A stretch of 64,000 nucleotides of DNA from Macropodus opercularis (Eukaryota > Chordata > Actinopteri > Anabantiformes > Osphronemidae): NCBI GenBank assembly GCA_030770545.1, contig CM061090.1, positions 9,069,501 to 9,133,500 on the forward strand, read 5' to 3'. The position numbers and the translations under genes are program-made. The notes under the pieces were generated by a model, which saw only the letters and a program-made list of their open reading frames with translations, had not been told where the DNA came from and searched no databases. This document shows, piece by piece, positions 1 through 12,668 of the stretch. Position 1 is the first letter of the stretch. Each line of letters opens with the position of its first letter.

Positions 1-3000
1 AGATGAGGGGGGGCAGGAAGACAAAGAGAGAAGCAGCGAGAGGTAGAGGGATGGAGTATGAGACAGGCTGGCTCCTGGAGAATAAGCAGGAGGAGAGACA
101 ATGAATAGCAGCTCCTCTACAGACAGACACGTGATGAATGGGTCTGCTGCCTAAGAAGCCAGCGCGCAGAGGACAACAAGACGTGTGTCTGTTCACCCCA
201 CCCAGTGTAACTACAGAAGCCATCCATCTGGGCCATTGTGACCAGGCTGAGAGGAGGTTGATATTCAGTATGCCTTCCCTCCCACACCACCAAACACGAG
301 CGTCAGCTCCAGAAACAGCGCCCGGGGTCAGTTGTCAAACTTAACAGCAGGTAATTAAAAGTAATAGCAGAGCTTCCCCTTGGACTTGACGATAGGCGAT
401 GTATGCATTCCACCAACAGCAATTAGTCCACCAATTACCCTGGGGCCTAATTATGACCGGCGTCCATAGGAAGGCTTGGGAGGGACAATAATGGGCTCTT
501 ATGGTAGCCGGTGTTTATCTAAGTGATCAATGATTAGCATGATCACTGGGAAAGGTCAGCACCTCACATGAAAGGCTGGCGGCCAAACTGGCATTTGGGC
601 TGTGCTGCGGTTAATTGGTAGAACAGTAGCAAAGTGCTGTTTTCAATAACAGATATAGACACAGAGCACAAACGCACATGAGGCTACGCAGCAGACATTC
701 CTGCAGACTGACGCCATACTTAAAACACTAATAATACACCTAAACATTTTTCAGCCAGGCTGAATCCGTCTGAATGCTGCTGGTTGGGCTTTTATCAATC
801 TGCCTGCTTTTATTGTATCAAAGGAGGAAAGTCACGTTGGTAAGTGCAATGCTTCCAGTGTTGCTTTTGTTGGAAATTGGATGTGCTTTATTCTAGTAGA
901 TTCAATTGTATGTGGGGTAGAGGTTCTCCAGTGCGCGTGCACCCGCGTTGCAGCTCTCAGAGCAGCAGAAGCTCCTCTAATCAGGTTAGCTGCGATAACA
1001 GCGGTGGCAGCTGGCTTTCCAGGAACACGCTCTCCTTCGGAGCCCACACTCGTTGCTGGTAGTGAATTTCACACCACACACCACACAGAGATTCACAAAC
1101 ACAATCCGATACGCATGCATTGGCACCTAGTGTGACCCGCGTGGGCCTTAAAAAATGCATGTTGGTGCTGTAAATCTTTGGACAGTGAATGCATAATGCA
1201 TGTCCACACTCTGAGACAACCTTGTTAACACATCCGTCTGTGGATTCACACACTGGCCTCACTCACTTCCTCCCTTACACACTCAGGAGACAGTTTCCAT
1301 CCCAAATATGCCTGCGTGGAATTTTCTCTCTGTGTTTTATAGCGTCTGGCAGCTCAGTGACACATTTAGGCAGGTCGGTAGGTGAACGACACCTTCAGTG
1401 TCCAATCGCCTTGTTGGGTTATCGCTTTCTACGCTAACCTAAAAGCCTTCGTAGCCAGTTCGTGCTCAGTGACCTGTCGTTTATCCACTGTGTTGTTCTC
1501 AGCATGTCGATGTGACACCGATTTGATAAACTCAGAGATTTCAGCAGCATTTCTGTAGAAAATTCTGAAATCTGAAAATGACAAAAATCCCAAATTGCTT
1601 ATTCTAGCACAGTTTGGCAACACCTCAAAATGATGTCCTCCGTATACTGTATCTTCTGTATTATGACATGATGCTTGCATGACGACTTCATCTTTCATGA
1701 TGTCACATAACTGGGATGTAGCGTGTTATCACGCTGGATGTATACCAAACTGTGTTCATAACTACACTGCACAGTGAACAGGAACAAAGGGGCATTGACA
1801 GCTCTTCAGCAACATGAACACGAAGCCTTCTCGTGATGTGCAAATCCAGTGAAGAGCATATAAAAATAGAAAAGGGTTCAAGCTCTGGTTCCACATGTGA
1901 TCTACAGGATCCCTCTCTTCCAGCTCCCGTCTCTCACTAACTTGTCTGCAGCCTCCTTCTCCTCACTCCCTTCGCTGGCCTCTGATACACAAAGGCAGGG
2001 GGAGGTAGAGGTGGTGGAGTTGGAAGGAGGGGAAGCAAGGCACAAAGGGCTGGGACCTGGGGGGTGGGGGGAGCAAGGGTGAGGGGGTGGAGGGGTAACA
2101 GGGGGTCAAAAGGGGGGTTGTGTGGGTCTGTCTGGGGGTGGGGAAGAAACCTGAGAGGCAGAAAGGCAAAACAGGAGCTGAGGGGAAAAGATGGGGAGAA
2201 TTGGTGGGAAGGGAGGCTGTGAGAAAGAGAGAGCACAACACACAACAGCTCATAGCTGTTTCACTGAAACGCACACCCACAACCTTCTAAAATCTGCGTA
2301 AGCCGCATTGTCAGGACGTGCGTTGCAGAAAGAGGCTCAGGAGAAACGTACTTCACTCTGGAGCCCAGCTCGGGCCTTTGTGTGTTAGAATATTCAAGTT
2401 CAAGTTGGGGAAAAAAGCCCAGTAATATTACACACGACTGGAAAAACCAAAGAACCACCACACTCAGGTAGTGAACACTGGAATGTTGGTGCAAGGGAAA
2501 ATATTTAACCTGACCCCAACCTCACCCACACCCTAATCAGTTACCTGCCTAATCCTGAGCTGCAGATTGGCTTGAGTCAACAATGGCCAAACGCAAAAGG
2601 CTAATAGGTCTGAGGCTCATGATGTCACCTCAGGGCAGGACATGTTCTGTGCATGCTTGACATGAAATCTAGTAAAAAATGCTCATAAAGACATAGTTAA
2701 ACAAAGTGTTGTGATAGTTCTTATCATTGTCGACATTATTGCCTAATAAGAGCTGCATGACTTTCACAGCTTCTTCCAACGTTGCACCTCTTCTTGATCA
2801 GAGGCTACAGTTGCTGTATCACCTAAACACGATCACCTACTCTGTATTTTATTACTATCAGTACACACACACACGCTAACCCCTAAATTACCACACGCTG
2901 ACACTAATCTTGCATCTCAACTGCAGTAAAACCACTCAGACACAGGTGCCACTGCACACCCACCCTTCAATCACGCACACACAAATAGGCTGCATACCAA

Positions 3001-5090
3001 CAAGGGGCTGTGACAGTTGGGTGATGCAGGCCAAGCAACCAGCGCAGCAGAGGACAGGAAGCACGTTGGGCATCTTCCTCTCAGCAAACTGTCACCTCTA
3101 CACACAAACGCGCAGATCCTACAAAGCGAGCTCACAGGAGAGCAGACACACACACGCATGCACAAACCCAGTGCCCTCTTACAGGACAGTTATGTAACCA
3201 CATAGGAAGAGCCACTCTCTCGTTTTATCTACAAGCCTTGTCTCCATCTTATGCCTGAAATCTTTACTCCATCCTTGCCTTTCTCTCTTAATTCGTAGTT
3301 GACACACCAGTTACAGCCCACATGTCTTCTTTTCTACTAGTTGCGGTAATAAAAGCCCTGGGATGAAACAAAGTGTTCTGAGTGTTCAAAGCTTTTATGG
3401 ACAATGTGGTAATACATTCACAGACCTCCAGGAGGTGGATGATGTCAGCTCCACCTCTTCTCGTTCCCTCCCTACACCACTGATGATGACAGAGGAGGAG
3501 GACTACGAAGAAGAGTTTCTCCCCCCCTTGTCTCTTTCCTGTCCTCCTCCTCACCCACTGCTTCCTGCCATCCTCCCCCCCGGGCATCCTGACTCAGCTA
3601 ACACCACCTCTCTTCCTGTTTCTCCCTCTATATCCTTCCTTCAGATCTGTTCTTGCTTGAGCAAAGAGACTTTTTTTTCTTAATTCCATGCCTGGTTTCA
3701 CATAACGTAGACATATGGTTTTATTCAGGTAACAGCAGCAGATCAGCGTAGACTGAGAATAAAGACCGGGGGAGATTTATTATTATGATAATTCTGTCAA
3801 AGCAGTTATAAGGATGTGAGGATACTTCTACCAAGTAAAATCAATTAAACACGATTTACACGGTTAAACCACTCTACACAATATTGTCCCAGCAAAAAGA
3901 CAATGTGTGCTGCCTCCACAGTGTGTGTGGCATATGGTCGGCAAATGGACTAAAGCATTTCGAAGAAAGGAAAAGAGGAGCAGCATGTAGACGAAGCACA
4001 TGGGAAAACACAAACCTTGATGTCCTCTCCTGCACCCTGAGCTCAACACTCAAACTGAGGCCACCTGCTTAAATAGAAACAGATGCAAACTGGACAGTGG
4101 GTGCCATCAAATGCACTGCCAGTGAAGTGTGGTAACTTAACGTTCTCTATAGTATTACTCCTGAAATACCCTTTTTCGACATATGTGGATGCCATTCTTC
4201 AAATTGCATTTATGGCAGCATTGGTTTCGTGTGGTCTCCTATCGCTCTGCAAAGTAAAATTATGCAGCTGAACATGTGCCACTCATCTACCGTGTCTCAA
4301 ACTAGATCCATGCCCAAATAAACCATCAGACAAAAGTGGTTCAAGGTGCAACATATGGAATTATTTCACTTACATCCAACCAAGATCAAACCCCTGGTGT
4401 AAAGACTGCTGCCAAGCTCTGACAGCAGCACACAAGGCTTAGATCCTATACTCCCTGTAGCTCTGCATTGAAAAAAATGTAGGTTACCTGAAGCAGTATA
4501 GCATTAAAATCTAAGTAGAAAGTAAGGTCTAATGTCTAATAGGCCTCAAAACCAATTACCCATCACACTGACGGCTTTAAACCAAGTGAAGATGAAATCA
4601 AGTCTCAAGACATCTACTGCTTTGATTAGACCAAACTAGCAGCCGTTGTTACACACAGAAGGGGAAGTTTACTTTCCAGTGGTTGTAATGACAGAGGGCT
4701 GTGGTTCTTCTGGAGAAAGGTAGACAAAACCTGAAAGGATGTGTACGTTTGTGAAATAGTAAGAGACTGAGAAGGGAGCACACATCAGAAGCGTTGGACA
4801 GCAGCCTGCTGCCTACTAGAGCAATGCATTAGGAGAAAAAAGGAGAACCACAGACGCACAAAGACTGGACTGATGTACTGAGCAACAGAAACACGTACAT
4901 CTGCTGGACAGACAGAGGAAACTACATTAAGTCACTACAGGCCGTGTGCAGGCTGGTTAAAGCTTACCTAAGCACTTTCATAACCAGATGCTCATGACTG
5001 AATGTCAGATACGTAAACAATGTGTGTAATATGAATAAGACGTCTTAGTCTGCTGTCAGTAGGCTCAGAAGAGAAATAAATAAATAAATA
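1..5090. other. Intergenic, no gene recognised
   Basis: No open frame here resembles a known family or has convincing splice context. Notable content: an AT-core-rich segment (about 340-620) with five AATTA/TAATT cores, a G-rich purine tract (about 1985-2235), and CA-rich stretches (2860-3160). It could be the long intron or upstream region of the minus-strand gene suggested at 5388-5510. Confidence 0.6.
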
Positions 5091-5092
5091 TA

Positions 5093-5359
5093 TATAGTAC
5101 TGTACAAAAGTTTTAGGCAGGTGTGAAAAAATGCCTTCAAAACAGCAGCAGTTCTTCTGCTTCACTTGCTCACAGTGTTTGAAGGAACTCGGCTGGTAGG
5201 TTGCTCCAAACATCTTGGAGAACTGACCACAGACCTTCTGTGGCTGTAGGGTTTCTCACATCCTCTTCATGTGATCGCATGATGTTGAGATCAGGGCTCT
5301 GTGGGGGGCATGTCTGCATTTTTCACACCTGCCTAAAACATTTGCAAAGTACTGTATAT
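5093..5359 (-). mobile_element. Tc1/mariner-type transposon remnant (non-autonomous)
   Basis: Inverted terminal sequences of about 40 bp face each other: GTTTTAGGCAGGTGTGAAAA at 5109-5130 and its reverse complement at about 5318-5340. Both ends carry AGTACT close to a TA dinucleotide. Between them the minus strand reads a fragment of transposase C-terminus starting PPQSPDLNIMRSHEEDVRN and continuing through LWSVLQDVWSNLPAEF. PQSPDLN is the classic Tc1/mariner region around the last catalytic acidic residue. The N-terminal two thirds of the transposase are missing, so the element cannot move by itself. Confidence 0.8.
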
Positions 5360-5387
5360 AAAAATAAATAATTCATGTCCACCTTAC

Positions 5388-5510
5388 CATCCGTGACGAT
5401 GTGGCAGTGGTGTCCTTCATTCGCAGCCATTTCAGTTATGGATTCAGTCAGGTGCAGGTGGTTCTTCAAACACAGCACCGCAGTAATCGGCCATGTTGCT
5501 CATTACGATT
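5388..5510 (-). CDS. Candidate first coding exon of an unidentified minus-strand gene
   Basis: On the minus strand an acceptor (CCTATTCAG) precedes 5510 and a strong donor (GTAAGG) follows 5388, giving a 123-bp exon. Upstream frames hit stops early, but an ATG at 5428-5430 in a strong context (GAAATGG, A at -3 and G at +4) opens MAANEGHHCHIVTD and runs into the donor in phase 1. This looks like a 5' exon carrying the start codon. No matching downstream exon was recognised in 1-5387, so the rest would lie outside the window or beyond a long intron. It could be an alternative 5' exon of the gene whose promoter is at about 7.5 kb. I do not recognise the protein. Confidence 0.35.
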
Positions 5511-7100
5511 CTGAATAGGAAAAGCAAACATTAATCAACACATACAGCCTTTCAGAACAGTGGAAAGAACTGAGCTTATGTGAGCGACACAACTGCATGG
5601 AAAATGAGAAAATAGTGCTGAAAGCAGCAGCGATTCATCGTGTTTTTATCTCCTGGTAGAAGTCTGAAATAACAACAGCATATAATCAGAGGCTCTGTCT
5701 TCCAACGCTACCCTGAGAGAAACCAGCCGCTGTCCACGTACAGTCACAGGCCAGGGTTTGATTGTGCACGTGTCACCATCTAGAGGCGAAGACACTCATG
5801 CGCAGAAAATTTACTTTACTGGACAGTATTAGCAGATGAGAGAGGTACCAGATACGCGTCTACACTGACAGCGTGCTTTTAATTATTTATTTAAATCTAT
5901 ATCATGTTAATGGCTATAAAACTTTTATGGACTCCTGATCCGACTCCTCATATCATAAAAGAGGAGAAACAAGAGAGACAAGTCAAAATATTTAAATCCA
6001 ACAACTGAGCCAAAAACAACAACTAAAGTAAAGCAATAATAACAATAACAATAACTGAACACTACATTTTATATAGGACTCTTCTTCAGCAAGTAACCGT
6101 GATGTCATGTACACAAATGAGGAGCTCATGGCTGCGGTGCATTGTGGGACATTAGTGCACAAAACGCGCACTCAAACATGAATGCGGATATTTAATGATT
6201 ATTTAATGACCTTGGTTAACGGCGTTGTTTACAGCTTTACGTTGATAGTTATTATAAAGATTTCCCTCATTGGTCGAATTAAAAAAGAAACCACCTCTAC
6301 TAGAATTTTAACGTAAACAACTTCGATCAGACACTCAGATGTCACACCGAGGTGAATTGTGGGATACGCTGAGCCCTGGATGCTACTTCACGCCGTGCTG
6401 TAAATCTGTAAATCACCTGTGCCGTCTGTCTCGGCGTGGCACGCGCCTGTGGTCTGACCAAACCAGGTCACGGGGCGCCACCTAGTGGCAAAACGTCCAA
6501 ATGACTACAGCGATGGCAGAGAGGGGTGGAGACAGCGAAAAAAAATGCGAGGAAGAGAATTCAAACGCTCTTCCTGGAAATCCAAGCGAACCCGCCACAA
6601 CTTCGCCACATGACATTTCAGACAAATGTGAAAATGCGACACTTCTCCCTCCAGCAGCTGCGAGCACTGGCTTCATTCAGCTCGATAAACCCTGAAACAC
6701 AGCAGAGTTGTATTCGTCACACGGCCCGTCGCCCCGTGGTGCGTTTACAAACGTGTGACCGACTTCAACGCTAAGCGATTGCGACATCATGCTCTACCTT
6801 CCCGTAAACTACCCGCTCCTTGCCGTAATACCATGACATCACCAACCTCGCTTTTAACGAAAGAAACATCTGCGATTAGCACAGTCGCGCGAAAACTGCT
6901 GTTGGATGGAAACTTCTCGACCATATTCATGCAAAGTTACAGCGCGTGACACCGTAAACGCAATTATATAACATGACTGATACAAAAACACCAACGTAGC
7001 TTTAAGTTCTAATGGAGACGCATTTAAAGACCCTCGGCTTTATGACACTCACAGTTATCTCCTACACTCATGTTTCAAATGTTCCTTCATTGGTCCGTAG
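5511..7100. other. Intergenic or intronic, no gene recognised
   Basis: AT-rich to about 6330, then becoming CpG-richer. The only supported site is the CTCF-type motif at 6475. Short open frames (60-80 codons) around 6480-6950 match nothing known. Confidence 0.55.
6475..6488 (-). promoter_or_regulatory. CTCF-type insulator motif downstream of dnah2
   Basis: The minus strand reads CCACTAGGTGGCGC, again a perfect match to CCASYAGRKGGCRS. It lies about 3 kb beyond the 3' end of dnah2 and just outside the CpG-rich putative promoter at 7.1-7.9 kb. It has the same orientation as the motif at 49829. Confidence 0.55.
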
Positions 7101-7119
7101 CCCGTTTTTTTTACATTGT

Positions 7120-7900
7120 GTCCTCACTACAACGCGAGGATACTGTAGTTCAGGTTGTTTTCAATGGAGTCTCGTTGCTTCCCGTGTGACAAGGACACAC
7201 GGCTTCACATGCCTTCCGTGCATCATGTTTACCTCTAATGTGCGATCGGAAACGTGCTGGGGAGGTGCCGCGATGACTCCCGCGGTTAGAACTGTGTAAT
7301 AGTGGAAAATGTGCACAGCGGTCCATCTCCTTCTCCAGCCAGGAATGACGCAGCCCTCGCCCCCCAAAAACCACCAAACCCCGCTGAACATCCATAGCGG
7401 CTCTAGGTGCAAACGACGACACACGCAGGAAAGATCGCAGCCCGAGCGGGGGAAATGTGGATGTGCGTCGCCCATGGGCAAGGCATGACGGATGGACTCA
7501 TCACTGATCCCGCATCTCTGCACAGTCATACCGCTCTTTTTTCCTCCCATGAAGACCATCTGGTAAAAATCTGGAAGCGAGCGTTGCAGTGGCCGCGGAT
7601 TCCCTAAGCGTCCAAAAGCAACTAATATCCGTTCCACGCAGCGGAGCGGTCCCCTCCGACCGGCAGGCAGCCCTTAAAGAAATTGCGCAGTTTTTATTCC
7701 ATTGAAACGGAGACTGTCCTCCTGTCCCCGCTGGAAGCCTCTTTGCCTTCCTCCTCCTCCTCCTCCCTCCCCTCTCGCTCTCTCTGCTTCTCTCTTCCCT
7801 CATGCAGGTTTATTTTCGGTGGAAGACTCTTGGACATTCGCTGCCCCGCCTCCACAGTCGCTGGCAAACATACTGTACAACTTGCCCAAATTCCATTATT
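7120..7900. promoter_or_regulatory. CpG-rich putative promoter or first-exon region, gene unknown
   Basis: CpG dinucleotides cluster here (for example around 7226-7285, 7440-7475 and 7560-7660), unlike the AT-rich surroundings. A CT-rich stretch lies at 7735-7800. Open frames of 90-158 codons occur on both strands but match no family I know, and they look like by-products of the high GC content. In human, KDM6B starts a short distance 3' of DNAH2 on the same strand, so a kdm6b promoter firing on the minus strand is possible. That is an inference from synteny only. Confidence 0.4.
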
Positions 7901-8376
7901 GACCACCAAACGATTATTGTGTTCAAGAGTCGAGGAGCCGCAGATCAAAAGGGACCAGGAGCCACTTGAGGAATCAGAAGTTGCTGAAGATGTCTGGCCT
8001 CTCGTCCCCCAGGGACAGTTGAGCTGTCCCTTCATCTGTCAACTCCAGATCCAGCGGCGTATGAGTTATTTCTCCTTGTCAGCTGAAATTAAAACATCCC
8101 GTGCTCTCCAGAAATGAATGTTTCTGTGGAACGTGCATTCCAAAATAAGACGTTCACTTTGATCTCAGAAGCGCCACCTCTTACACAGCAGCAAAAATGA
8201 AATGTTGAGTCTGAGTCAAACACAACAGTCACATAACTGAAATGTGTTATAAATGTCACTCACACACAGTAGAACAAATACAACACTATGGTTCAACATC
8301 ACATTTACAGTGTGGTTTCACATGAAGCTTTTGTCCGACGTTGTTACAATAAGCCCATTTGAATTTGAATCCAGCA

Positions 8377-8825
8377 TGTTGCTATGAGCGTACCCCTCTA
8401 TCTCCCACCCAACTGGGGACCACCAGAGCACACGCAGACGCACACATTCTCATAGACCTGGGTCTGATAAAGAGGCTCTTAAACCCTGAGGAAGTCTGTG
8501 TTTGGTCTTTCAGGGGACAATCTCTAAGTCTGAATACAACCTTGAACTCCGCCCCCCCTCTGGTTCCCCTCTCTCATTACTGGACCATTCTTCCCTCCAA
8601 GCTCACTTTCTCCAGGGTCCTTCTCTTGTTTTTCTCTCCCTCCCTTTCAGGCGTTTGGGCTGAGTCCCTTCCAGTGGGGAAATCCGGGCCTTCTCTCTAC
8701 ACAGCGCTCAGCGACTCCAAACGGCTCGTCTGTGAAGCTTCATTAGAATTCATTTGTTTGAATAGATTCATTTCTCCGTCAGTCGCTCCTTTTCTCTGGT
8801 TCCTCCTCAGCTTAGGGGAAAAGCA
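8377..8825. repeat. Duplicated non-coding block A (copy 1, 3' flank of dnah2)
   Basis: Partner of 50056-50440. It lies just downstream of dnah2. A plus-strand open frame of 183 codons (8359-8910) covers it, but the similarity between the copies does not respect that frame. I read it as conserved or simply retained non-coding DNA, possibly regulatory. Confidence 0.8.
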
Positions 8826-9412
8826 TATTAGCATAAAAATATCCTTTTCCCCACCTTCACTCATTGTGTTGTTTGCATTTGAGCCAATTGTGTGTGTTCA
8901 TGTTGTATGAAATTAAGCATGTCCCTATACCAATATGCTGAAATTTGAAGATGTCAATATTTTTTTTGTTTTTTAATGTGTAACAATCAGAAACAGGCTT
9001 CTTAAGTATTCTTTTACATATGATACTAGTGTCTTCCCAAATATTGCGTCCACTGTTATGTTAAATTAAAATAAATAAACGAATTAATACAATTCATGAC
9101 ATAATACAAAAAAACCTGATTTGATACAGATGTTAGACAGATGGTGTTTGCACCTGACACTTGGGAGCAGGAGACTAACTGCTGTGTGTGTTATACAGGA
9201 TAAAAGGAAAGGCTTAGTATGGAAACACTGTGAAGATTAGTGAATAATGAATCAGCTGACGACAGACGAGGGAGAACAAAAAGTGATCTCACCTGAATTC
9301 TGTCAGACCAAGGTGAAAGTGTTAACTCAGATGACAAAACTGCTGCAGGGAATTCACAACATTGCAGATGTAATGTTTGCAGAAATTATTATTTTTATTT
9401 TATTTTTTAAGT
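8826..9412. other. Intergenic, nothing recognised
   Basis: AT-rich spacer between block A and the dnah2 poly(A) signal. No gene, RNA or repeat was recognised. Confidence 0.6.
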
Positions 9413-9418
9413 TTTATT
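9413..9418 (-). terminator. dnah2: dnah2 poly(A) signal
   Basis: The minus strand reads AATAAA here, about 100 nt after the dnah2 stop codon, within an AT-rich stretch (9380-9430). This gives a short 3'UTR. Other AT-rich signals could be used instead. Confidence 0.5.
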
Positions 9419-9516
9419 TAAAACTTAAAGCTCGTAAATAGGACAATGTAAAGTAACACGTTTACCCGTGTTAACCCTAAAAATGAACAGGAGCATGTGT
9501 GAGTGTGTGAAAGCGT

Positions 9517-12500
9517 TCAGTTGTCCAGGCTCATGAGAAGAGCAGTGCCTCTCTTGATCCAGTGATCTGGGGTCATGGCTCCCGATTCGAGTTCTACACC
9601 GACCACAAAGGACGCTCGGCCTTCCTTGCCTGAGCGCACGGGGAAGTAGTAACACGGACATAGGTACATACCTATCAACATAGCAAAAGCAGACAAGAAA
9701 GTAAGAAAACATACAGAACAAGTAGATTTGGTGTCAAAAAGTCTTCAACAACTCACTCTTGGCCATATTCTTGCTGTTTTCCACGGGCCTGAAGTGGATG
9801 GTGGGCATGGGACAGACCATCTGCATGGGTTCAGCTTCTATGAGGCATGAGTTCTTCTTGTCCCAACCAGCACCTTCCAGGTACAAACCTCTGACAAATA
9901 CTCCATCCTTGAGGGTGGAGAGGCACAGAGTGAAAGGCATGAGGAGGAAAAGGGCAGAGGGCAGAGGAGAGCTAGACACTGACTTGGAGGTTACATTTGC
10001 ATAAAATTGATGGGCACTGTCATCAGTTAAGTAATGGACTACAAGAAACAGAACTGAGCTTTTAGAATGACCTGCACAAAGCCACAAGCAGCCACAGTGT
10101 GAGTCCAAATGAAAAATAATAATGCCAACTGAAAGCTAACAGTGATGGTCTAGGCCAACAAGAAATCACCTTGGGTGGGTAAAGGAGGCTGCTGTCGTCT
10201 ACGGTGGACACTATAAACTCCCAGGACAGCATGTCCACTGATATCTGCAAGAACAATGTCACACAGCGTTAACTATTGGACACGAGACATTGTTACTATC
10301 CAAAAGCCCAACAAGTTAATTTGCCTCAGTGCATGCAGCAGCTTATCAAGTTTTTGGAAGTTGAGCAATTTGCCAATGGAGTAAAGAGGTTTCCCGCAGT
10401 GTTTTCTACACAGTGTGTGCATACTAAATGAGAAAGAAATCACACGGATGAAAGTCAAAAAGACAAGGCGATCAATCACAAGATAGACAACACAAGCACT
10501 TGATCCTAATGTAGTTCCTCGCTACATAAAGTCTCACGTTGTGCTGTCGAGCAGAGGACTGCAGCACTGCGGTGAGGAAGCCGTTGGGAAAGGTGAAGCC
10601 AGAGAGCCAGAACAAGTTGGGGGGCTGGGCCTTCTCTGCCCAGTGTGCAAACTGATCGACTCGCTGGCAAAGATCCCTGGTCCACGCTGCCAGGGGCTTC
10701 AGTGAGGGGTAGGCCTAGTGTGCAGAGAGAGTGACACAGAGAGGCTATAACTGAAAGCGTCCAGCTGCTGGGACATACTCATTTTAACAAACAGCTCAGC
10801 AGGCTGCAGTAGCACTGAGCTCACGTCATGTTGCTCTTACAACCAATATGAAAGAATGGAGGACAAGTGAGGGACAAAAGCTGCCAATGCACTGAAAACT
10901 GTAATATGAAATCTTTGTCTTCCTTTGCTTAGGAACTAACATCATCTGAAGAGAAACACAGAAGATTTAGAGATAATCTGCTGAAGCAAAATGAAGGAAC
11001 TGATGACAATTTATGCAAAACGTGGGAAAAAAATAATAGTTGAAACTGTTTGCTAGCTGTGAATAAATTCTTACTTTCTTCACAAGTCTCGAAGATGCCA
11101 CGAAAACTGTCAGTAGGTAGAGTTGGTGTCTGTGTGTTTAATTTTTTACTTTTTAACCATGTGGAATATTTGTTCACTTGCATCGATGCAGTTTGCCATT
11201 ATAATTTTATTATTTATACCTTAGATTTCTCGCATCTTACTGGATATAACCAGGCTCAGCCACTATAAAAACAGACCTCAAAGTGTGACAGCACATCTAT
11301 ACAGTCTAGTTAAAAGAAATATTGAGTCACAACCACTTAAGCACCTTTGCACCAACACCTTTCTCTTTTAGAACAAACACCTTTCGAAACCTGTTACTGA
11401 CTGGTTTTCTCAGGTTATTTTGACCCAGTGTAGCCTTGACTGTTTTCTCATATACTTTTATAACAAAGTCATTTTTGTAATTGTCACAGCTTCCTTGGTT
11501 TCATGCAAATATGTGACACACAAGACGCAGTTAATGATCCAGGGGCATAAACTTATACTTTTACATGAACATATGCTGTACAGACAAAGCCTTGTAAAGA
11601 AACCAGGACAGGCTGGCCAAAATTAAAGCCATGAGTCTGTGAGTTCAGAACTAATAACAGGCTGTCATGCCAAGGAGGGGCGGAGAAGAGAAGGATGCAG
11701 GGATGGAGGGATACATAAGAAGGAAGAGGAGCCTATGAAAGCTTGTTACTGCTGCTTGCATTACACGAGATCAGAGTAGACAGAAGCATAAAAAAAGACA
11801 GCAGAATAGAGGGATCACTAGATGGAACACATACAGGAAATTGGATAAAAACAAAGGGAAGCTACAGAGACAGTGGGTAAACCAAGGTTTACGGTAAAGA
11901 TGGGGCTGTGAGCCAGAAATGAAAAAGGGAAAGTCTGACTTTCTCTTTCTTGTGCTCTCGTTTTTCTTTTCTCTTGCTCACAAACGGTCAGTAAACTAGA
12001 GAAGCTCAGCTGGAGGCAACAGTGCTAATAGCTGTCCAGTACTCCTATAAAAGGAAAGACAGACACACACATGCACGCGCACACAGCCAGATGCACATTC
12101 AGCAGTAATAAGGCACTGGCTGGAGCACAACGAGCTCAGGGTCTTTTTAGGAAAGCGAAGCAGACCTTGGATGGTTTACTTTGCTTATTGCACTACAATT
12201 AACCCACAGATGCCGGTTTTGTTCAGCCACTGAGGGTCAAAGTCTTACTCTACCTGAAGAACATCCACTCAAATATAAACAAGCACATACACACATGTGC
12301 ATTCATGCTTTCAGGCACAAGGTCATGATGAGGACAGATTCAGATACTTAAGGATAAACATGAAATACCCTGAATAACCCTCAGTGGACACACACAAGAA
12401 CACGCACATTCCACAAACCCTCTCAAACACACACTGTAGCTACAATCTTTTCTAGCCTCTTGACCCAGGCTGACAGCACCCTGTGTTCTCCCCCCACTGT

Positions 12501-12620
12501 AAAGGGAGGTCCAGTGATAATGAAGGCAGAATGGAGTGTTCAGACAGAATTACAGCTGGAACACAGCCAGAGCCCCATCACTATATGTGTGTGCATGGGT
12601 GTGTGGGCATGTCTGTGACT

Positions 12621-12668
<48 letters not shown>

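Noticed and set aside
2910..3197. 95-codon plus-strand open frame
   Set aside because: Low-complexity His/Thr-rich peptide from CA-rich sequence; no coding evidence.
7161..7637. 158-codon minus-strand open frame in the CpG-rich region
   Set aside because: Overlaps other open frames on both strands, has no family resemblance, and is best explained by high GC content lowering stop frequency.
8359..8910. 183-codon plus-strand open frame over block A, with a similar peptide segment at 50070-50474
   Set aside because: Similarity between the two copies moves between reading frames and includes non-coding sides. There is no recognisable domain, so it is duplicated non-coding DNA.
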